From positions 1,860,001 to 1,924,000 of the forward strand of contig NZ_CP102247.1 in assembly GCF_024599655.1 (NCBI RefSeq): a stretch of 64,000 nucleotides of DNA, in the 5' to 3' direction. The stretch is from Enterobacter asburiae. Lineage in GTDB: Bacteria > Pseudomonadota > Gammaproteobacteria > Enterobacterales > Enterobacteriaceae. Under the pieces are notes generated by a model, which saw nothing but the letters and a program-made list of their open reading frames with translations, was not told where the DNA came from and did not search any database. The translations under genes were made by a program, and so were the position numbers. Shown here piece by piece: positions 18,099-26,637 of this stretch (within the stretch, counting starts at the first letter, position 1; every line of letters starts with the position of its first letter).

Positions 18099-18895
18099 GA
18101 CAGGAAGTGATCCAGCCCCTCCTGCCAGCCCGCGGGGCCGGGCTGCCGGGTGTGATAAACCCGGGCGGGGGTATCATCCCGTAGCGTGATGCCCTGGCGG
18201 TTAATGCCCTTAATCACTACCGCGAAGTCAACGCTGTCGAGCAGCGGCGCATCGTTAGGGCCGTCGCCGAGCCCCAGCGTGGTGGGTTCGATCTCTTCCT
18301 GCTCGCGGTACTGCGCAATCAGCCAGTTAACCGCAACGTCCTTGCCGCAGCGGGCGTCCAGAATGTGCCAGAAGCGCGCCCCCTGCAGACACTTCAGGCC
18401 ACTGCGCGCCAGCAGCTCTTCAAACTGGACCATTTTCTCGTCGGTATCGCGCCAGATGAGCGTGACGGACGCTTCATGCTTGCGGGCAAGCGCCGAACGG
18501 TAGCGCGTTAGTCCGGTCCACTCGCTGATGACATGCTCATCCACGTCGTCAAAGGTGGTGAATTTAAAGCCCGTCTGCAGGCGAATTTGCTCGATCCGCG
18601 GGCGAATATCCCGGTGCGTCATTCCCCTGATCTGGCGCTGAACCTTCTCCCAACGCACGTCGGGCTGAATTACCGCGCCGTTCTCGGCAATAAAAGGCAA
18701 GCCTTCCAGCCCCAGATCCTGCTGGATATCCAGCATCTCTGCTGCGGTCTTGCTGCTGCAGAGAATGACCGGGATCTGGTTATCCAGCAGCCTGTCCAGC
18801 CAGGGCATGGCGGGTTGCCACTCATAGGTATGAATATCCAGCAGCGAGCCGTCCAGGTCCGAAAAAATCAGCAATGTGTCCCGCAGTGAAGGCAT
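18095..18895 (-). CDS. yedP: HAD-family mannosyl-3-phosphoglycerate phosphatase-like YedP
   Basis: A 266-residue HAD-superfamily phosphatase, collinear with E. coli YedP. The nucleophile motif is FSDLDGSLLD near residues 11-20, motif II is ILCSSKT, the C2 cap follows, and the acid motif is GLGDGPNDAPLLD near residue 208. The family is named for mannosyl-3-phosphoglycerate phosphatase, but no synthase for that solute is near, so the true substrate is uncertain. It is transcribed away from the dsrA region. Confidence 0.9.
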   Translation of the reverse strand: MPSLRDTLLIFSDLDGSLLDIHTYEWQPAMPWLDRLLDNQIPVILCSSKTAAEMLDIQQDLGLEGLPFIAENGAVIQPDVRWEKVQRQIRGMTHRDIRPRIEQIRLQTGFKFTTFDDVDEHVISEWTGLTRYRSALARKHEASVTLIWRDTDEKMVQFEELLARSGLKCLQGARFWHILDARCGKDVAVNWLIAQYREQEEIEPTTLGLGDGPNDAPLLDSVDFAVVIKGINRQGITLRDDTPARVYHTRQPGPAGWQEGLDHFLS

Positions 18896-19067
18896 AGTGA
18901 CTCCTGGTAACGGCTTCGTCTCTTTCTAAGAAAAATCCTAAAAAATAGCCGAATTGTTAACAGGAGAAATGAGAGTATTCCCTGGCAAACCCGCATTCGG
19001 CGTGTGTTAATGCTCATAACAAAAAGCATTATGTTAAAAATATTATATTCATCATAAGAATATATGC

Positions 19068-19096
19068 TTGTCAGACAAATTCGTTGGGGATAGTGT
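19068..19096 (+). promoter_or_regulatory. dsrA promoter
   Basis: TTGTCA (19068-19073) and TAGTGT (19091-19096) are separated by 17 bp and lie just upstream of the expected 5' end of DsrA. The weak -10 fits the temperature-sensitive dsrA promoter known from E. coli. Confidence 0.65.
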
Positions 19097-19100
19097 GGCA

Positions 19101-19192
19101 TGTACATCAGATTTCCTGGTGTAACGAATTTTCAAGTGCTTCTTGCATAAGCAAGTTTTGATCCCGGTCATCCCCATGACCGGGATTTTTTT
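19101..19192 (+). ncRNA. dsrA: Small regulatory RNA DsrA
   Basis: The block from ACATCAGATTTCCTGGTGTA through GTGCTTCTTG and the final terminator stem (ATCCCGGTCA paired with TGACCGGGAT, then seven Ts) matches E. coli DsrA stem-loop by stem-loop in the same rcsA-dsrB-yodD-yedP setting. DsrA is an Hfq-dependent sRNA that activates rpoS and represses hns translation. Stem-loop 1, the rpoS-pairing part, is intact apart from the first bases. The linker reads GAATTTTCAAGTG where E. coli has GAATTTTTTAAGTG. The 5' end is estimated to within about 3 nt. Confidence 0.93.
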
Positions 19193-19196
19193 CGCC

Positions 19197-19424
19197 CTAC
19201 CGATTGGCTTCAGACACGCTAAAGTCGTGAATATCAAGCTCGAAGGCCTCGGCCAGCTCACGATAGGTGTGATAATCCCTTCCGTTGACAATGACGCGGT
19301 CCGAATTGTCGTCCGTCCGACGGACTTCCGACTCACTGATCTCATTGATGGCGGCCAGCAGGGCATCGACATCCACCTCAACCTCGCGCTTGATGGTGTC
19401 GCTGTACTCTTTATCGGTCTTCAT
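19197..19424 (-). CDS. yodD: Stress-induced small protein YodD
   Basis: A 75-residue acidic protein matching E. coli YodD (EVDVDALLAAINEISESEV, FELDIHDFSVSE). ATG 19424 is taken to match the known N-terminus; an ATG five codons earlier (19439) is possible. In E. coli the gene responds to peroxide and acid, but its function is unknown. Its stop lies 4 bp from the dsrA terminator, which on the minus strand probably also ends yodD transcripts. Confidence 0.88.
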   Translation of the reverse strand: MKTDKEYSDTIKREVEVDVDALLAAINEISESEVRRTDDNSDRVIVNGRDYHTYRELAEAFELDIHDFSVSEANR

Positions 19425-19553
19425 TACGGGGTTCCTCATTCAACCGTGTCCAACGGTAAGTATAGACTGTGCATAAAAACGCCATTCACACCGGGCGGCG
19501 ATGTGCGTTTTTGCGTTTTGTTCTACACTGGCTCAAAACCAGAGGAGGAATGT

Positions 19554-19742
19554 ATGAAGGTCAACGATCGGGTAACGGTTAAAACGGACGGTGGGCCGCG
19601 CCGCCCGGGTGTGGTGCTGGCAATTGAAGAGTTTAGCGAAGGCACAATGTATCTGGTATCACTCGAAGACTACCCGCTCGGCATCTGGTTTTTTAACGAA
19701 CTGGGGCATCCGGACGGCATTTTTGTAGAGAAAGCAGATTAG
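19554..19742 (+). CDS. dsrB: Small protein DsrB
   Basis: A 62-residue protein almost identical to E. coli DsrB (MKVNDRVTVKTDGGPRRPG, then FSEGTMYLVSLEDYP). The start is ATG 19554 with AGAGGAGG upstream. The same frame stays open back through dsrA but has no coding support there. The gene is RpoS-linked in E. coli; its function is unknown. Confidence 0.93.
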   Translation: MKVNDRVTVKTDGGPRRPGVVLAIEEFSEGTMYLVSLEDYPLGIWFFNELGHPDGIFVEKAD

Positions 19743-19792
19743 CACGGCGTCGGGTAGCACAGCGTGTGCCCGACAACCTCACAGAAGCAAAA

Positions 19793-19813
19793 ATCTCTGG
19801 CCAGGCCAGAGAT
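19793..19813. terminator. Bidirectional terminator, dsrB / rcsA
   Basis: A perfect 10-bp inverted repeat ATCTCTGGCC-A-GGCCAGAGAT sits between converging dsrB and rcsA. A second stem (19749-19773) precedes it. Confidence 0.75.
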
Positions 19814-19843
19814 CAAAGGTAGGGTGCACAGGGTCTTAAGGGA

Positions 19844-20467
19844 CTAACGCATGTTGACGAAAATCCCGTTCGTCACATTATCGGTCAGGCGTACCACGTG
19901 GTAGATCACTTGCTTATTATGCGTTTTAATTTTCCTTTTAATATTTCCTTTGTGTGACGAAACGGTTTTCGCTTTAATATTCATCTGGTCCGAGATCTGA
20001 ATAGTTCCTTGTCCCGCCATCCACATTCGCAGCATACTTGATTCAGTCCTGCTTAATGATAGGGTGGGTAAGTTAACCGCTCCTACATTCTTAACTTCTT
20101 TATTCAAATAATCACCCAGAATGTCATCCAGCGACTCGGGTTTAATCGATTTAGAACTAATCAATAAATTTTTACGGACCAACAAATACTCATCGAAATG
20201 GATATTCGCGATCGCCATAAAAACAATAAACAGGGTTTTTGGATGCTGATTAATGATTTGCTTAATGTGCTGACTGTTGGCTGGATCGTGAATGAAACAG
20301 TCCTCATTAATAAACACCACGCCTGGTTTTAGTTCGTCACAAGCGGCTGCGAGTTCGTCAACGGTGTGTGCATCGTTGATGTCTCTCTTTCTTACCCCTC
20401 TGCTTGCCAGGTACCCGGTTAACCCTAGCCGGGTGTAGCTGCATAAATCCATAATGATCGTTGACAT
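19844..20467 (-). CDS. rcsA: Capsule regulator RcsA
   Basis: A 207-residue LuxR-type auxiliary regulator that pairs with RcsB to activate colanic acid genes and repress flhDC. The N-terminus MSTIIMDLCSYTRLGLTGYL and the C-terminal helix-turn-helix (LSRTESSMLRMWMAGQGT and IKAKTVSSHKGNIKRKIK) match E. coli RcsA. The gene is more AT-rich than its neighbours, as is usual for this H-NS-silenced, Lon-unstable regulator. DsrA sits close by and relieves H-NS silencing of rcsA in E. coli. Confidence 0.95.
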   Translation of the reverse strand: MSTIIMDLCSYTRLGLTGYLASRGVRKRDINDAHTVDELAAACDELKPGVVFINEDCFIHDPANSQHIKQIINQHPKTLFIVFMAIANIHFDEYLLVRKNLLISSKSIKPESLDDILGDYLNKEVKNVGAVNLPTLSLSRTESSMLRMWMAGQGTIQISDQMNIKAKTVSSHKGNIKRKIKTHNKQVIYHVVRLTDNVTNGIFVNMR

Positions 20468-20720
20468 GGCATACCCTCACTCAATGCGTAACGATAATTC
20501 ACCATCTGCCTGAGAGCTCAAAACAGCCATACGGGATGGAAAAAAATAATAAACCTGTGAGCATGACAAAGACTTTCAGGCGGACTCACTATCCCGTAAA
20601 GTTACGTATAATTTGCCAGGAATCTTCTTAAAGTAAAGTAAATATTAAGTATTGTGAGATGGTTAGAAACAATTAAACCGCGTCAGATATATCCTGGAAG
20701 ATGTTTTTCACGTTTTATTT

Positions 20721-20734
20721 TAGGAATATCCTCA
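20721..20734. promoter_or_regulatory. Putative RcsAB box upstream of rcsA
   Basis: TAGGAATATCCTCA matches 12 of 14 positions of the RcsAB consensus TRVGAAWAWTSYGA. It lies 254-267 bp upstream of the rcsA ATG, where autoactivation is expected. Confidence 0.6.
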
Positions 20735-20761
20735 GAAAGACAGCAGCAACAGTGCGGGCTA

Positions 20762-21547
20762 TTATTTACGTGGCAACTCGCTGACAATATCCGCTAACAG
20801 GTTGAATATCTCGCCGAATAAATGTTCACAGAAGGGAGCGATAAGTGGCATTAGCAATGACATTAATAAAATACCCACCGTCAGCGTCAGCGGAAAACCG
20901 ATGACAAACACCGAAAGCTGCGGTGCCATTCGGTTGAGTAAACCTAATGCCAGGTTGACGGTCAGCAGCAGGGTGATGATCGGCAGCGCCAGCATCAGCC
21001 CGTTCAGGAATATCAGCCCCGCAGCGCGAGTGAGCGCCAGAAAGGCGTTGCTGTTTACCGGATTTTCACCAATCGGCAGCGTATGGAACGTATCCACCAG
21101 CATGGAGATAAGCCACAGATGGCCGTTGAGCGACAGGAACAACAGCATGGCGAGCAGATCGATAATGCGCGCCAGCACGGGCATGTTGAGATGACTACCG
21201 GGATCCACAAACGTGGCGAACGATAGCCCCATCTGCAGGCCGATCAGTTCCCCTGCGGTACGCACCGCGGCAAAGGCGAGCTGCATGGTAAAGCCGACGG
21301 CGACGCCAATCATCACCTGCTGCAGAGCCACCCACACCGCGTTCGCCGAGAAAATCGGAATATCCACGGGGGGGAGAGAGGGCGCAACGATAATGGAGAT
21401 GATAATGCCCAGCCCCACCTTGACGCGCTTGGGTATCGATTTCTCACTGAGAATGGGGGCGGTGGAGATCAGCGCCATGATGCGCAGCATCGGCCAGAAA
21501 TAGACGCCGAGCCACTGAACCCACTGGTCGCTGGTGAAGTGCAGCAT
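20762..21547 (-). CDS. fliR: Flagellar export gate protein FliR
   Basis: A 261-residue inner-membrane protein and the last gene of fliLMNOPQR. FliR combines with five FliP and four FliQ to form the export gate core of the flagellar type III secretion system. Family features are the conserved N-terminus QWVQWLGVYFWPMLRIMALI, several long hydrophobic helices, and the stretch GLQMGLSFATFVDPGSH. It starts 7 bp after fliQ. No terminator is obvious before the rcsA promoter region. Confidence 0.96.
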   Translation of the reverse strand: MLHFTSDQWVQWLGVYFWPMLRIMALISTAPILSEKSIPKRVKVGLGIIISIIVAPSLPPVDIPIFSANAVWVALQQVMIGVAVGFTMQLAFAAVRTAGELIGLQMGLSFATFVDPGSHLNMPVLARIIDLLAMLLFLSLNGHLWLISMLVDTFHTLPIGENPVNSNAFLALTRAAGLIFLNGLMLALPIITLLLTVNLALGLLNRMAPQLSVFVIGFPLTLTVGILLMSLLMPLIAPFCEHLFGEIFNLLADIVSELPRK

Positions 21548-21554
21548 CGTCAGG

Positions 21555-21824
21555 TCAGCCGATGATGTACGGCAGATTGGTAAACAGGTTGCGCATATAG
21601 TCCAGCAACAGGTTCAGCATCCAGGGCCCGGCGACGATAATCGCCACGAACACGGCGATGATTTTCGGGATGAACGACAGCGTCATTTCGTTAATCTGCG
21701 TGGCGGCCTGCAGGATACTGATAATCAGACCGGTAACCAGCGCGACAAGCAGCAGCGGCGCGGCAACGGCAATCGCGATTTTCATCGCTTCCGTGCCCAT
21801 CATCATGACCGATTCGGGTGTCAT
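21555..21824 (-). CDS. fliQ: Flagellar export gate protein FliQ
   Basis: An 89-residue protein made of two hydrophobic hairpin helices, opening MTPESVMMMGTEAMKIA as in E. coli FliQ. It packs around FliP-FliR in the export gate. The tight spacing (9 bp from fliP, 7 bp to fliR) supports co-translation in the operon. Confidence 0.96.
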   Translation of the reverse strand: MTPESVMMMGTEAMKIAIAVAAPLLLVALVTGLIISILQAATQINEMTLSFIPKIIAVFVAIIVAGPWMLNLLLDYMRNLFTNLPYIIG

Positions 21825-21833
21825 TACCGTTCC

Positions 21834-22571
21834 TTAACTGTAGAAACTCTGCGCCAAAGAACTGACCAGCAGCTGCCAGCCGTCGACCAGAACAAAGAGC
21901 ATGATCTTAAAGGGCAGGGCAATGGTCGCGGGCGGCACCATCATCATCCCGAGCGCCATCAGGACGCTGGCGATCACCAGGTCGATAATCAGGAACGGAA
22001 TAAAGATGGTAAAGCCAATCTGGAACGCGGTTTTCAGCTCGCTGGTGACATAGGCTGGCAGAAGAATACGCATTGGCACTGATTCCGGTCCCTGCAGCTC
22101 GCCGGTGTTGGACAGGCGGGCAAAGAGGGCCAGGTCGGCTTCGCGCGTCTGGCGCAGCATAAATTCTCGCAGCGGCTGAGCGCCTTTATCCAGCGCCTCC
22201 TGCATGGAGATTTTGTCTTCGCTGAACGGCTGGTAGGCGTCGGTATAAATCTTATCGATAACCGGCGACATAATGAAAAAGGTCAAAAACAGCGCCAGGC
22301 CAAGCAGAACCTGGTTTGGCGGCGCGGAAGGGGTTCCCAGCGCGTTTCGCAGCAGACCAAAGACGATGATGATGCGGGTGAAGCTGGTCATCATCAGCAG
22401 GATGGCCGGAATAAACGTCAGCGAGGTGATGAAAACCAGCGTCTGGACCGGAAGCGACCAGCTTTGTCCGCCGCCCGCGAGAGGGGTTGAGACCAGACCG
22501 GGCAGTTGGGCATAAACCGCGGGAGCAAACAGGCCAACGCCCGCAAGCGTCAGGGATAACAAACGGCGCAT
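21834..22571 (-). CDS. fliP: Flagellar export gate protein FliP
   Basis: A 245-residue protein with a cleavable signal peptide (residues 1-21, ending PAVYA) and four membrane helices. FliP forms the pentameric core of the flagellar export gate. Conserved blocks include TSFTRIIIVFGLLRNALGTP and LLPAYVTSELKTAFQIGF. The start overlaps the fliO stop by 1 bp. Confidence 0.97.
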   Translation of the reverse strand: MRRLLSLTLAGVGLFAPAVYAQLPGLVSTPLAGGGQSWSLPVQTLVFITSLTFIPAILLMMTSFTRIIIVFGLLRNALGTPSAPPNQVLLGLALFLTFFIMSPVIDKIYTDAYQPFSEDKISMQEALDKGAQPLREFMLRQTREADLALFARLSNTGELQGPESVPMRILLPAYVTSELKTAFQIGFTIFIPFLIIDLVIASVLMALGMMMVPPATIALPFKIMLFVLVDGWQLLVSSLAQSFYS

Positions 22572-22945
22572 CAGGATCTCCCGGAACGCTTAAGCAAACT
22601 CTTCATGACGGACTGAAAATCCGCGGGGGCGTCTGCGCGCTCGTCCACCACTACAGGGGCGGGCGGCAGCTTATGTAATACGCTGATGTTTGAGGCCGTG
22701 ACGCCCAGGACCAGGCGCGCGTCGTCCACTTCGACGATGACCACGCGTTCCCGTGGCCCCAGCGTGGTGCTGGCGCTGACCTTCAGGCCGCGGGCACCAG
22801 CGGTCTTACCCGCCAGACCAAAGCGCTTCGCCAGCCAGGCGGCGATAAGGATAAAGGCAATAATACAGAACAATGCCCCGCTCACCTGGAGCAGAGGCGA
22901 GCCGGGAACGGCAGAAGGCTGTGATATTGTTGCCTGGGTTTTCAT
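22571..22945 (-). CDS. fliO: Flagellar export gate assembly protein FliO
   Basis: A 124-residue protein with one membrane helix near residues 22-42 and a cytosolic beta-rich tail (LGPRERVVIVEVDDARLVLGV). FliO helps FliP assemble and is absent from the finished gate. It lies 2 bp after fliN and overlaps fliP by 1 bp. Confidence 0.95.
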   Translation of the reverse strand: MKTQATISQPSAVPGSPLLQVSGALFCIIAFILIAAWLAKRFGLAGKTAGARGLKVSASTTLGPRERVVIVEVDDARLVLGVTASNISVLHKLPPAPVVVDERADAPADFQSVMKSLLKRSGRS

Positions 22946-22947
22946 GC

Positions 22948-23361
22948 TTAACGGCTCAGACGACGCATACGTTCAGACGGGGTAATGATGTCGGTGATAC
23001 GTACGCCGTATTTATCGGCAACCACCACCACTTCACCCTGGGCAATCAGATAGCCGTTGATCAGAATATCCAGCGGCTCGCCGGCCAGACCGTCAAGGGC
23101 CACCACGGAACCCTGCGTCAGGCGCAGCAGCTCTTTAATGGTCATCCGGGTGCGTCCCAGCTCAACGGTCAGCTTAACCGGGATATCCATAATCAGGTCG
23201 ATGTCCTGCAGCGTGCCGCTGACATCACCGCCGCCGAGCTGCTGGAATACGGCATCCGCAGCACTTTTGGCCGGGGGTGCTTTTTGCTCGTTTAACGCGT
23301 CAGCCCACAGATCGTCCAGTGCTCCGCTGTTTTCATCGGACGGATTGTTCATGTCACTCAT
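22948..23361 (-). CDS. fliN: Flagellar switch protein FliN
   Basis: A 137-residue C-ring protein with an acidic, variable N-terminus and the SpoA fold (DIPVKLTVELGRTRMTIKELL, then INGYLIAQGEVVVV). FliN helps set the rotation direction and docks the FliH-FliI ATPase complex. It overlaps fliM by 4 bp. Confidence 0.97.
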   Translation of the reverse strand: MSDMNNPSDENSGALDDLWADALNEQKAPPAKSAADAVFQQLGGGDVSGTLQDIDLIMDIPVKLTVELGRTRMTIKELLRLTQGSVVALDGLAGEPLDILINGYLIAQGEVVVVADKYGVRITDIITPSERMRRLSR

Positions 23362-24362
23362 TTGGGCTGTTCCTCATTCAGCGAATTCAAAATCGGGTTG
23401 ATCAAGTGCTCAACGCGTAACGCATACTGACCGTTAATCGTGCCGTACTGGCTTGTCAGCACGGGGACACCATCCACATGGGCAATAATGCGGTCGGGTT
23501 TTTCTATCGGCAAAACATCGCCGGGTTGTAATTTCAGGATCTGAGATAATCGCAGCGGGATATCGGCGAAGCTCGCCACCAGCTCAAGCTGCGAGTGCTG
23601 GACCTGGCGAACCAGGTTTTCACGCCAGTTCTGGTCTTCGTTGCGGGAGTTCTCCAGCGGCGGGTTAACCAGCAGCTCGCGCAGCGGTTCGATCATGCTG
23701 AACGGCAGGCAGATGTTGAACTCGCCGGTCAGGTTACCGATCTCCACGTGGAACGGGGTGTTAACGACGATATCGTTCGGGGAGGTGGTGATATTGGTAA
23801 ATTTCACCTGCATCTCAGAACGGACGTACTCCACTTCCAGCGGGTTAATCGCTTTCCACGCGTCGCTGTAAGACTCCAGCGCCAGCTTCAGCATGCGGTT
23901 AATGACGCGCTGTTCGGTGTGGGTGAATTCACGACCTTCTACTTTGGTCGGGAAACGCCCGTCGCCGCCGAACAGGTTATCCACCGCGATGAACACCAGG
24001 CTTGGCGAAAACACCACCAGACCGGTGCCGCGCAGCGGCTTCAGATGAATCAGGTTAAGGTTGGTTGGCACCGGCAGGTTGCGGGCAAACTCATGATACG
24101 GCTGAATGCGGATCGCACCGACCGTGATATCCGGGCTACGACGCAGCAGGTTAAACAGCCCCATACGGAACTGACGTGCAAAACGTTCGTTAATGATCTC
24201 CAGCGCCTGCAGACGTTCACGTACCACGCGACGCTGGGTATTCGGGTCATAGGGACGAATATCGCTATCGCCGCCAATACCCGGTTTAGGATCATCATTG
24301 TTATCGCTGTCGCCGTTGAGCAGCGCATCGATTTCTGCCTGAGAAAGAATACTGTCGCCCAT
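23358..24362 (-). CDS. fliM: Flagellar switch protein FliM
   Basis: A 334-residue C-ring protein. The N-terminal ILSQAEIDALLNGD is the CheY-P binding peptide, the middle domain binds FliG, and the C-terminal SpoA domain binds FliN. Together they switch motor rotation in response to chemotaxis signals. The length and sequence match E. coli. It follows fliL after 4 bp. Confidence 0.97.
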   Translation of the reverse strand: MGDSILSQAEIDALLNGDSDNNDDPKPGIGGDSDIRPYDPNTQRRVVRERLQALEIINERFARQFRMGLFNLLRRSPDITVGAIRIQPYHEFARNLPVPTNLNLIHLKPLRGTGLVVFSPSLVFIAVDNLFGGDGRFPTKVEGREFTHTEQRVINRMLKLALESYSDAWKAINPLEVEYVRSEMQVKFTNITTSPNDIVVNTPFHVEIGNLTGEFNICLPFSMIEPLRELLVNPPLENSRNEDQNWRENLVRQVQHSQLELVASFADIPLRLSQILKLQPGDVLPIEKPDRIIAHVDGVPVLTSQYGTINGQYALRVEHLINPILNSLNEEQPK

Positions 24363-24366
24363 GTCG

Positions 24367-24837
24367 TTACCGCAGAATGAATGCTGTATACAGAACGTCA
24401 GTGACTTCCTGCTTAGGTTGGCCGTTTACCAGCGGGGTCGCCAGCGTTTGTTTAATAGCGTCGACCAGCTTTTGCTTACCCACATCGGTGGCCAGCGCCG
24501 AAGCGTCCTGACGAGAGAACAGCAGCAGAAGTCTGCTGCGCACTTCTGGAAGGTAATCGTTCAGACGTGAACGGGTGGCTTCATCTTTCAGGCGCAGCGT
24601 AATGCCAACATAAAGCACGCGATCCGCATCACCCAGGTTGACGGTGAAGGTATCCAGCGGGAAGAAGACTGGAGCCGGCGGAGGTGGCGCTTCAGCTTTG
24701 GCTGCAGCGGTGGTAGGTTCCTGCTGCATACGCCAGTAACTATAGCCCGCGGTAGCGCAGGCGGCGAGCGTGATCAACACCAGCAGCGGGATCCAGATGG
24801 AACGCTTACTTTTTTTGGTGATAGCGGAGTCAGTCAT
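24367..24837 (-). CDS. fliL: Flagellar basal body-associated protein FliL
   Basis: A 156-residue single-pass membrane protein: a basic cytosolic N-terminus (ITKKSKRSI), a helix near residues 16-36, a Pro/Ala-rich linker and a periplasmic domain that supports stators. The start is ATG 24837, giving MTDSAITKK as in relatives; the frame opens earlier at 24903 without support. It is the first gene of fliLMNOPQR. The 106-bp gap after fliK should hold the operon's FlhDC-dependent promoter, though I could not place the box. Confidence 0.94.
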   Translation of the reverse strand: MTDSAITKKSKRSIWIPLLVLITLAACATAGYSYWRMQQEPTTAAAKAEAPPPPAPVFFPLDTFTVNLGDADRVLYVGITLRLKDEATRSRLNDYLPEVRSRLLLLFSRQDASALATDVGKQKLVDAIKQTLATPLVNGQPKQEVTDVLYTAFILR

Positions 24838-24943
24838 CTGATACGAGCTTCCTGTTTCGGTACAGCTTAATAAGGTGATTATCCCGTGTCCTGCTGTCGT
24901 CAAAGCGTGGAAAAGACGGGGATAATCACGCTACCTCTGGCGT

Positions 24944-26176
24944 TTAGGCGAAGATGTCTACGGCACTGTTACCGCGCGCTGCGGATTGCAGGGCGGCAGG
25001 GACAGGCAGTAGCTCATCGCTCTCTTCATTAAAACCGCCGGTGTTGCCGGAACGCGAAGCCTGGTGCTGCTGCTGGGAGGAAGACTGCTGCTGCCCGGCG
25101 AAGCTCTCGCTGCTGACGCTGCTCTGCGAAAGCTGAATGCCGTTCTCCGCCAGCGAGGTCCGCAGTACCGGCAGCGCGGCTTCCAGTGCCGCACGGACAT
25201 GGCTGTGCGCAGAGACCATCTGCAGCTGCGCCTGGTTATCATCCAGCTTGAGCGAAATTTGCACCTGACCCAGATCTTCCGGGTGCAGACGCAGCTCTGC
25301 CGTCTGCTGGCCCTGCTTAGTGAACAGGGTGATGTGCTGGCTCAGGGATTGCTGCCATTCGTGGGTTCCCAGAGGCTGGCTTAACACCGGCGCGGTGGCG
25401 ACGGTGGCGGCCGTCTGGCTGGTCGCATGGCTGGACATAATCGGTGCCAGGGTGGCTGTTGGGGAGGCTGAAGAGGAAGAGCTGGCGAGCTCCTGCTTCT
25501 CTGCCGCCGCGGCCACGGCCGGGGTTGCCGGCGCGTTGCCCGACAGGGCCAGATCGTTGTTTTTCACCTGGCTCTGATAAGGCACAGAACTCTGCGCTTT
25601 ATCATGGCTTCCCGGAAGCGCGTTCAGGGACGGTTGACCCGCGCCATTGTGCGAAAGCGCCGCGGAATTCAGCGTTGAGGTGGCCGTAACGCCGTCACTG
25701 CCTGCCGCGCGAGAGGCGGTAGTTTGCTGGTGCGGAAGCATCGCCATCAGCGCGCTTAATCCGGCCAGCTCTTCTTCGCTCAGCTCGCTTTTACCGTCAT
25801 CCTTGCTGTTTGCCGCATTGAGGGTCTTCAGCGCGTCGCCCTTAGACAGCGGCACCAGCCCGGAAACCAGCGTATCAAGCGGCGTGACGGGCGAGGTTTC
25901 ATCGCCATTCAGCGCGGTTTGGCGCGAAAGCAGGTCGGCAATTTTGGCCTGCAGGGTGGTATCCTCTTTGGCATCCTGAGCCACCTTTGACAGTTTACTG
26001 CCTGCGGCTTTCAGGTCAGCCAGGGTCAGCGGCGCATCTTTGCCCTTGCCCGTTGCGTCCGACAGGGCGCCCGCCAGCAGAGAGAGAAAGTCCTGTGCAC
26101 CGTCGGTGCCTTTCCCCGTTTGCGTGCCGCCTGACAGGTCGCTGTCGCTCATCAGCAGTTGTTGCAGTGTGATCAT
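24944..26176 (-). CDS. fliK: Flagellar hook-length control protein FliK
   Basis: A 410-residue secreted ruler. The long middle part (about 150-270) is low-complexity, rich in Ser, Ala, Gln and Thr, as expected. The C-terminal domain (LRLHPEDLGQVQISLKLDDN near 295-320) is the conserved FliK_C fold that contacts FlhB and switches export from hook to filament proteins. It ends the fliFGHIJK operon and overlaps fliJ by 4 bp. Confidence 0.95.
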   Translation of the reverse strand: MITLQQLLMSDSDLSGGTQTGKGTDGAQDFLSLLAGALSDATGKGKDAPLTLADLKAAGSKLSKVAQDAKEDTTLQAKIADLLSRQTALNGDETSPVTPLDTLVSGLVPLSKGDALKTLNAANSKDDGKSELSEEELAGLSALMAMLPHQQTTASRAAGSDGVTATSTLNSAALSHNGAGQPSLNALPGSHDKAQSSVPYQSQVKNNDLALSGNAPATPAVAAAAEKQELASSSSSASPTATLAPIMSSHATSQTAATVATAPVLSQPLGTHEWQQSLSQHITLFTKQGQQTAELRLHPEDLGQVQISLKLDDNQAQLQMVSAHSHVRAALEAALPVLRTSLAENGIQLSQSSVSSESFAGQQQSSSQQQHQASRSGNTGGFNEESDELLPVPAALQSAARGNSAVDIFA

Positions 26177-26616
26177 TCCGGTTTCCTCATTGATGCGCGC
26201 TGGGCAAACTCATCCATTTTCTTCTGATCCAGACGGTTTTCCGCCAGGGTCGTTGCCGCGATCTGTCGGTCCTGCAAAGTCTGCCAGGCCTGCAGCCGCT
26301 GCTTTTTCTCGCGCCAGAAATTCAGCGCGGTATCGACTTTCTGGGTCCACTGGTTAAGCTGCTGGCGATGCTGATCTATCGCCTTCTCCAGCGTCTGGAT
26401 AAACTGCTGATAGTTAATCCAGCGCTGGCTTCCAATGCCCTGTGTCATATCGGTATTGAGGTTGGTGCGATATTCATGCTGATAGTCGATCAACATCTTC
26501 AACTGTTCTTCAGCCTGCTGGCACCCGCGTCGCATTGCGCCAAGCTGCAATGCGGCATCATCAACTTCTTTTTCAGCCAGATCTTTCAGCGTTGATAACG
26601 CGCTGTTTTGCGCCAT
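26173..26616 (-). CDS. fliJ: Flagellar export protein FliJ
   Basis: A 147-residue, almost wholly alpha-helical coiled-coil protein (MAQNSALSTLKDLAEKEVDD). FliJ sits in the FliI hexamer like the gamma subunit of F1-ATPase, links it to FlhA and recycles chaperones. It starts 21 bp after fliI and overlaps fliK by 4 bp. Confidence 0.95.
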   Translation of the reverse strand: MAQNSALSTLKDLAEKEVDDAALQLGAMRRGCQQAEEQLKMLIDYQHEYRTNLNTDMTQGIGSQRWINYQQFIQTLEKAIDQHRQQLNQWTQKVDTALNFWREKKQRLQAWQTLQDRQIAATTLAENRLDQKKMDEFAQRASMRKPE

Positions 26617-26637
26617 GACCTTCGCCCTCCACCTGTG

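Noticed and set aside
19143..19553. Upstream in-frame extension of dsrB through dsrA
   Set aside because: It would run through the DsrA terminator and antisense to yodD; a good ribosome site marks ATG 19554.
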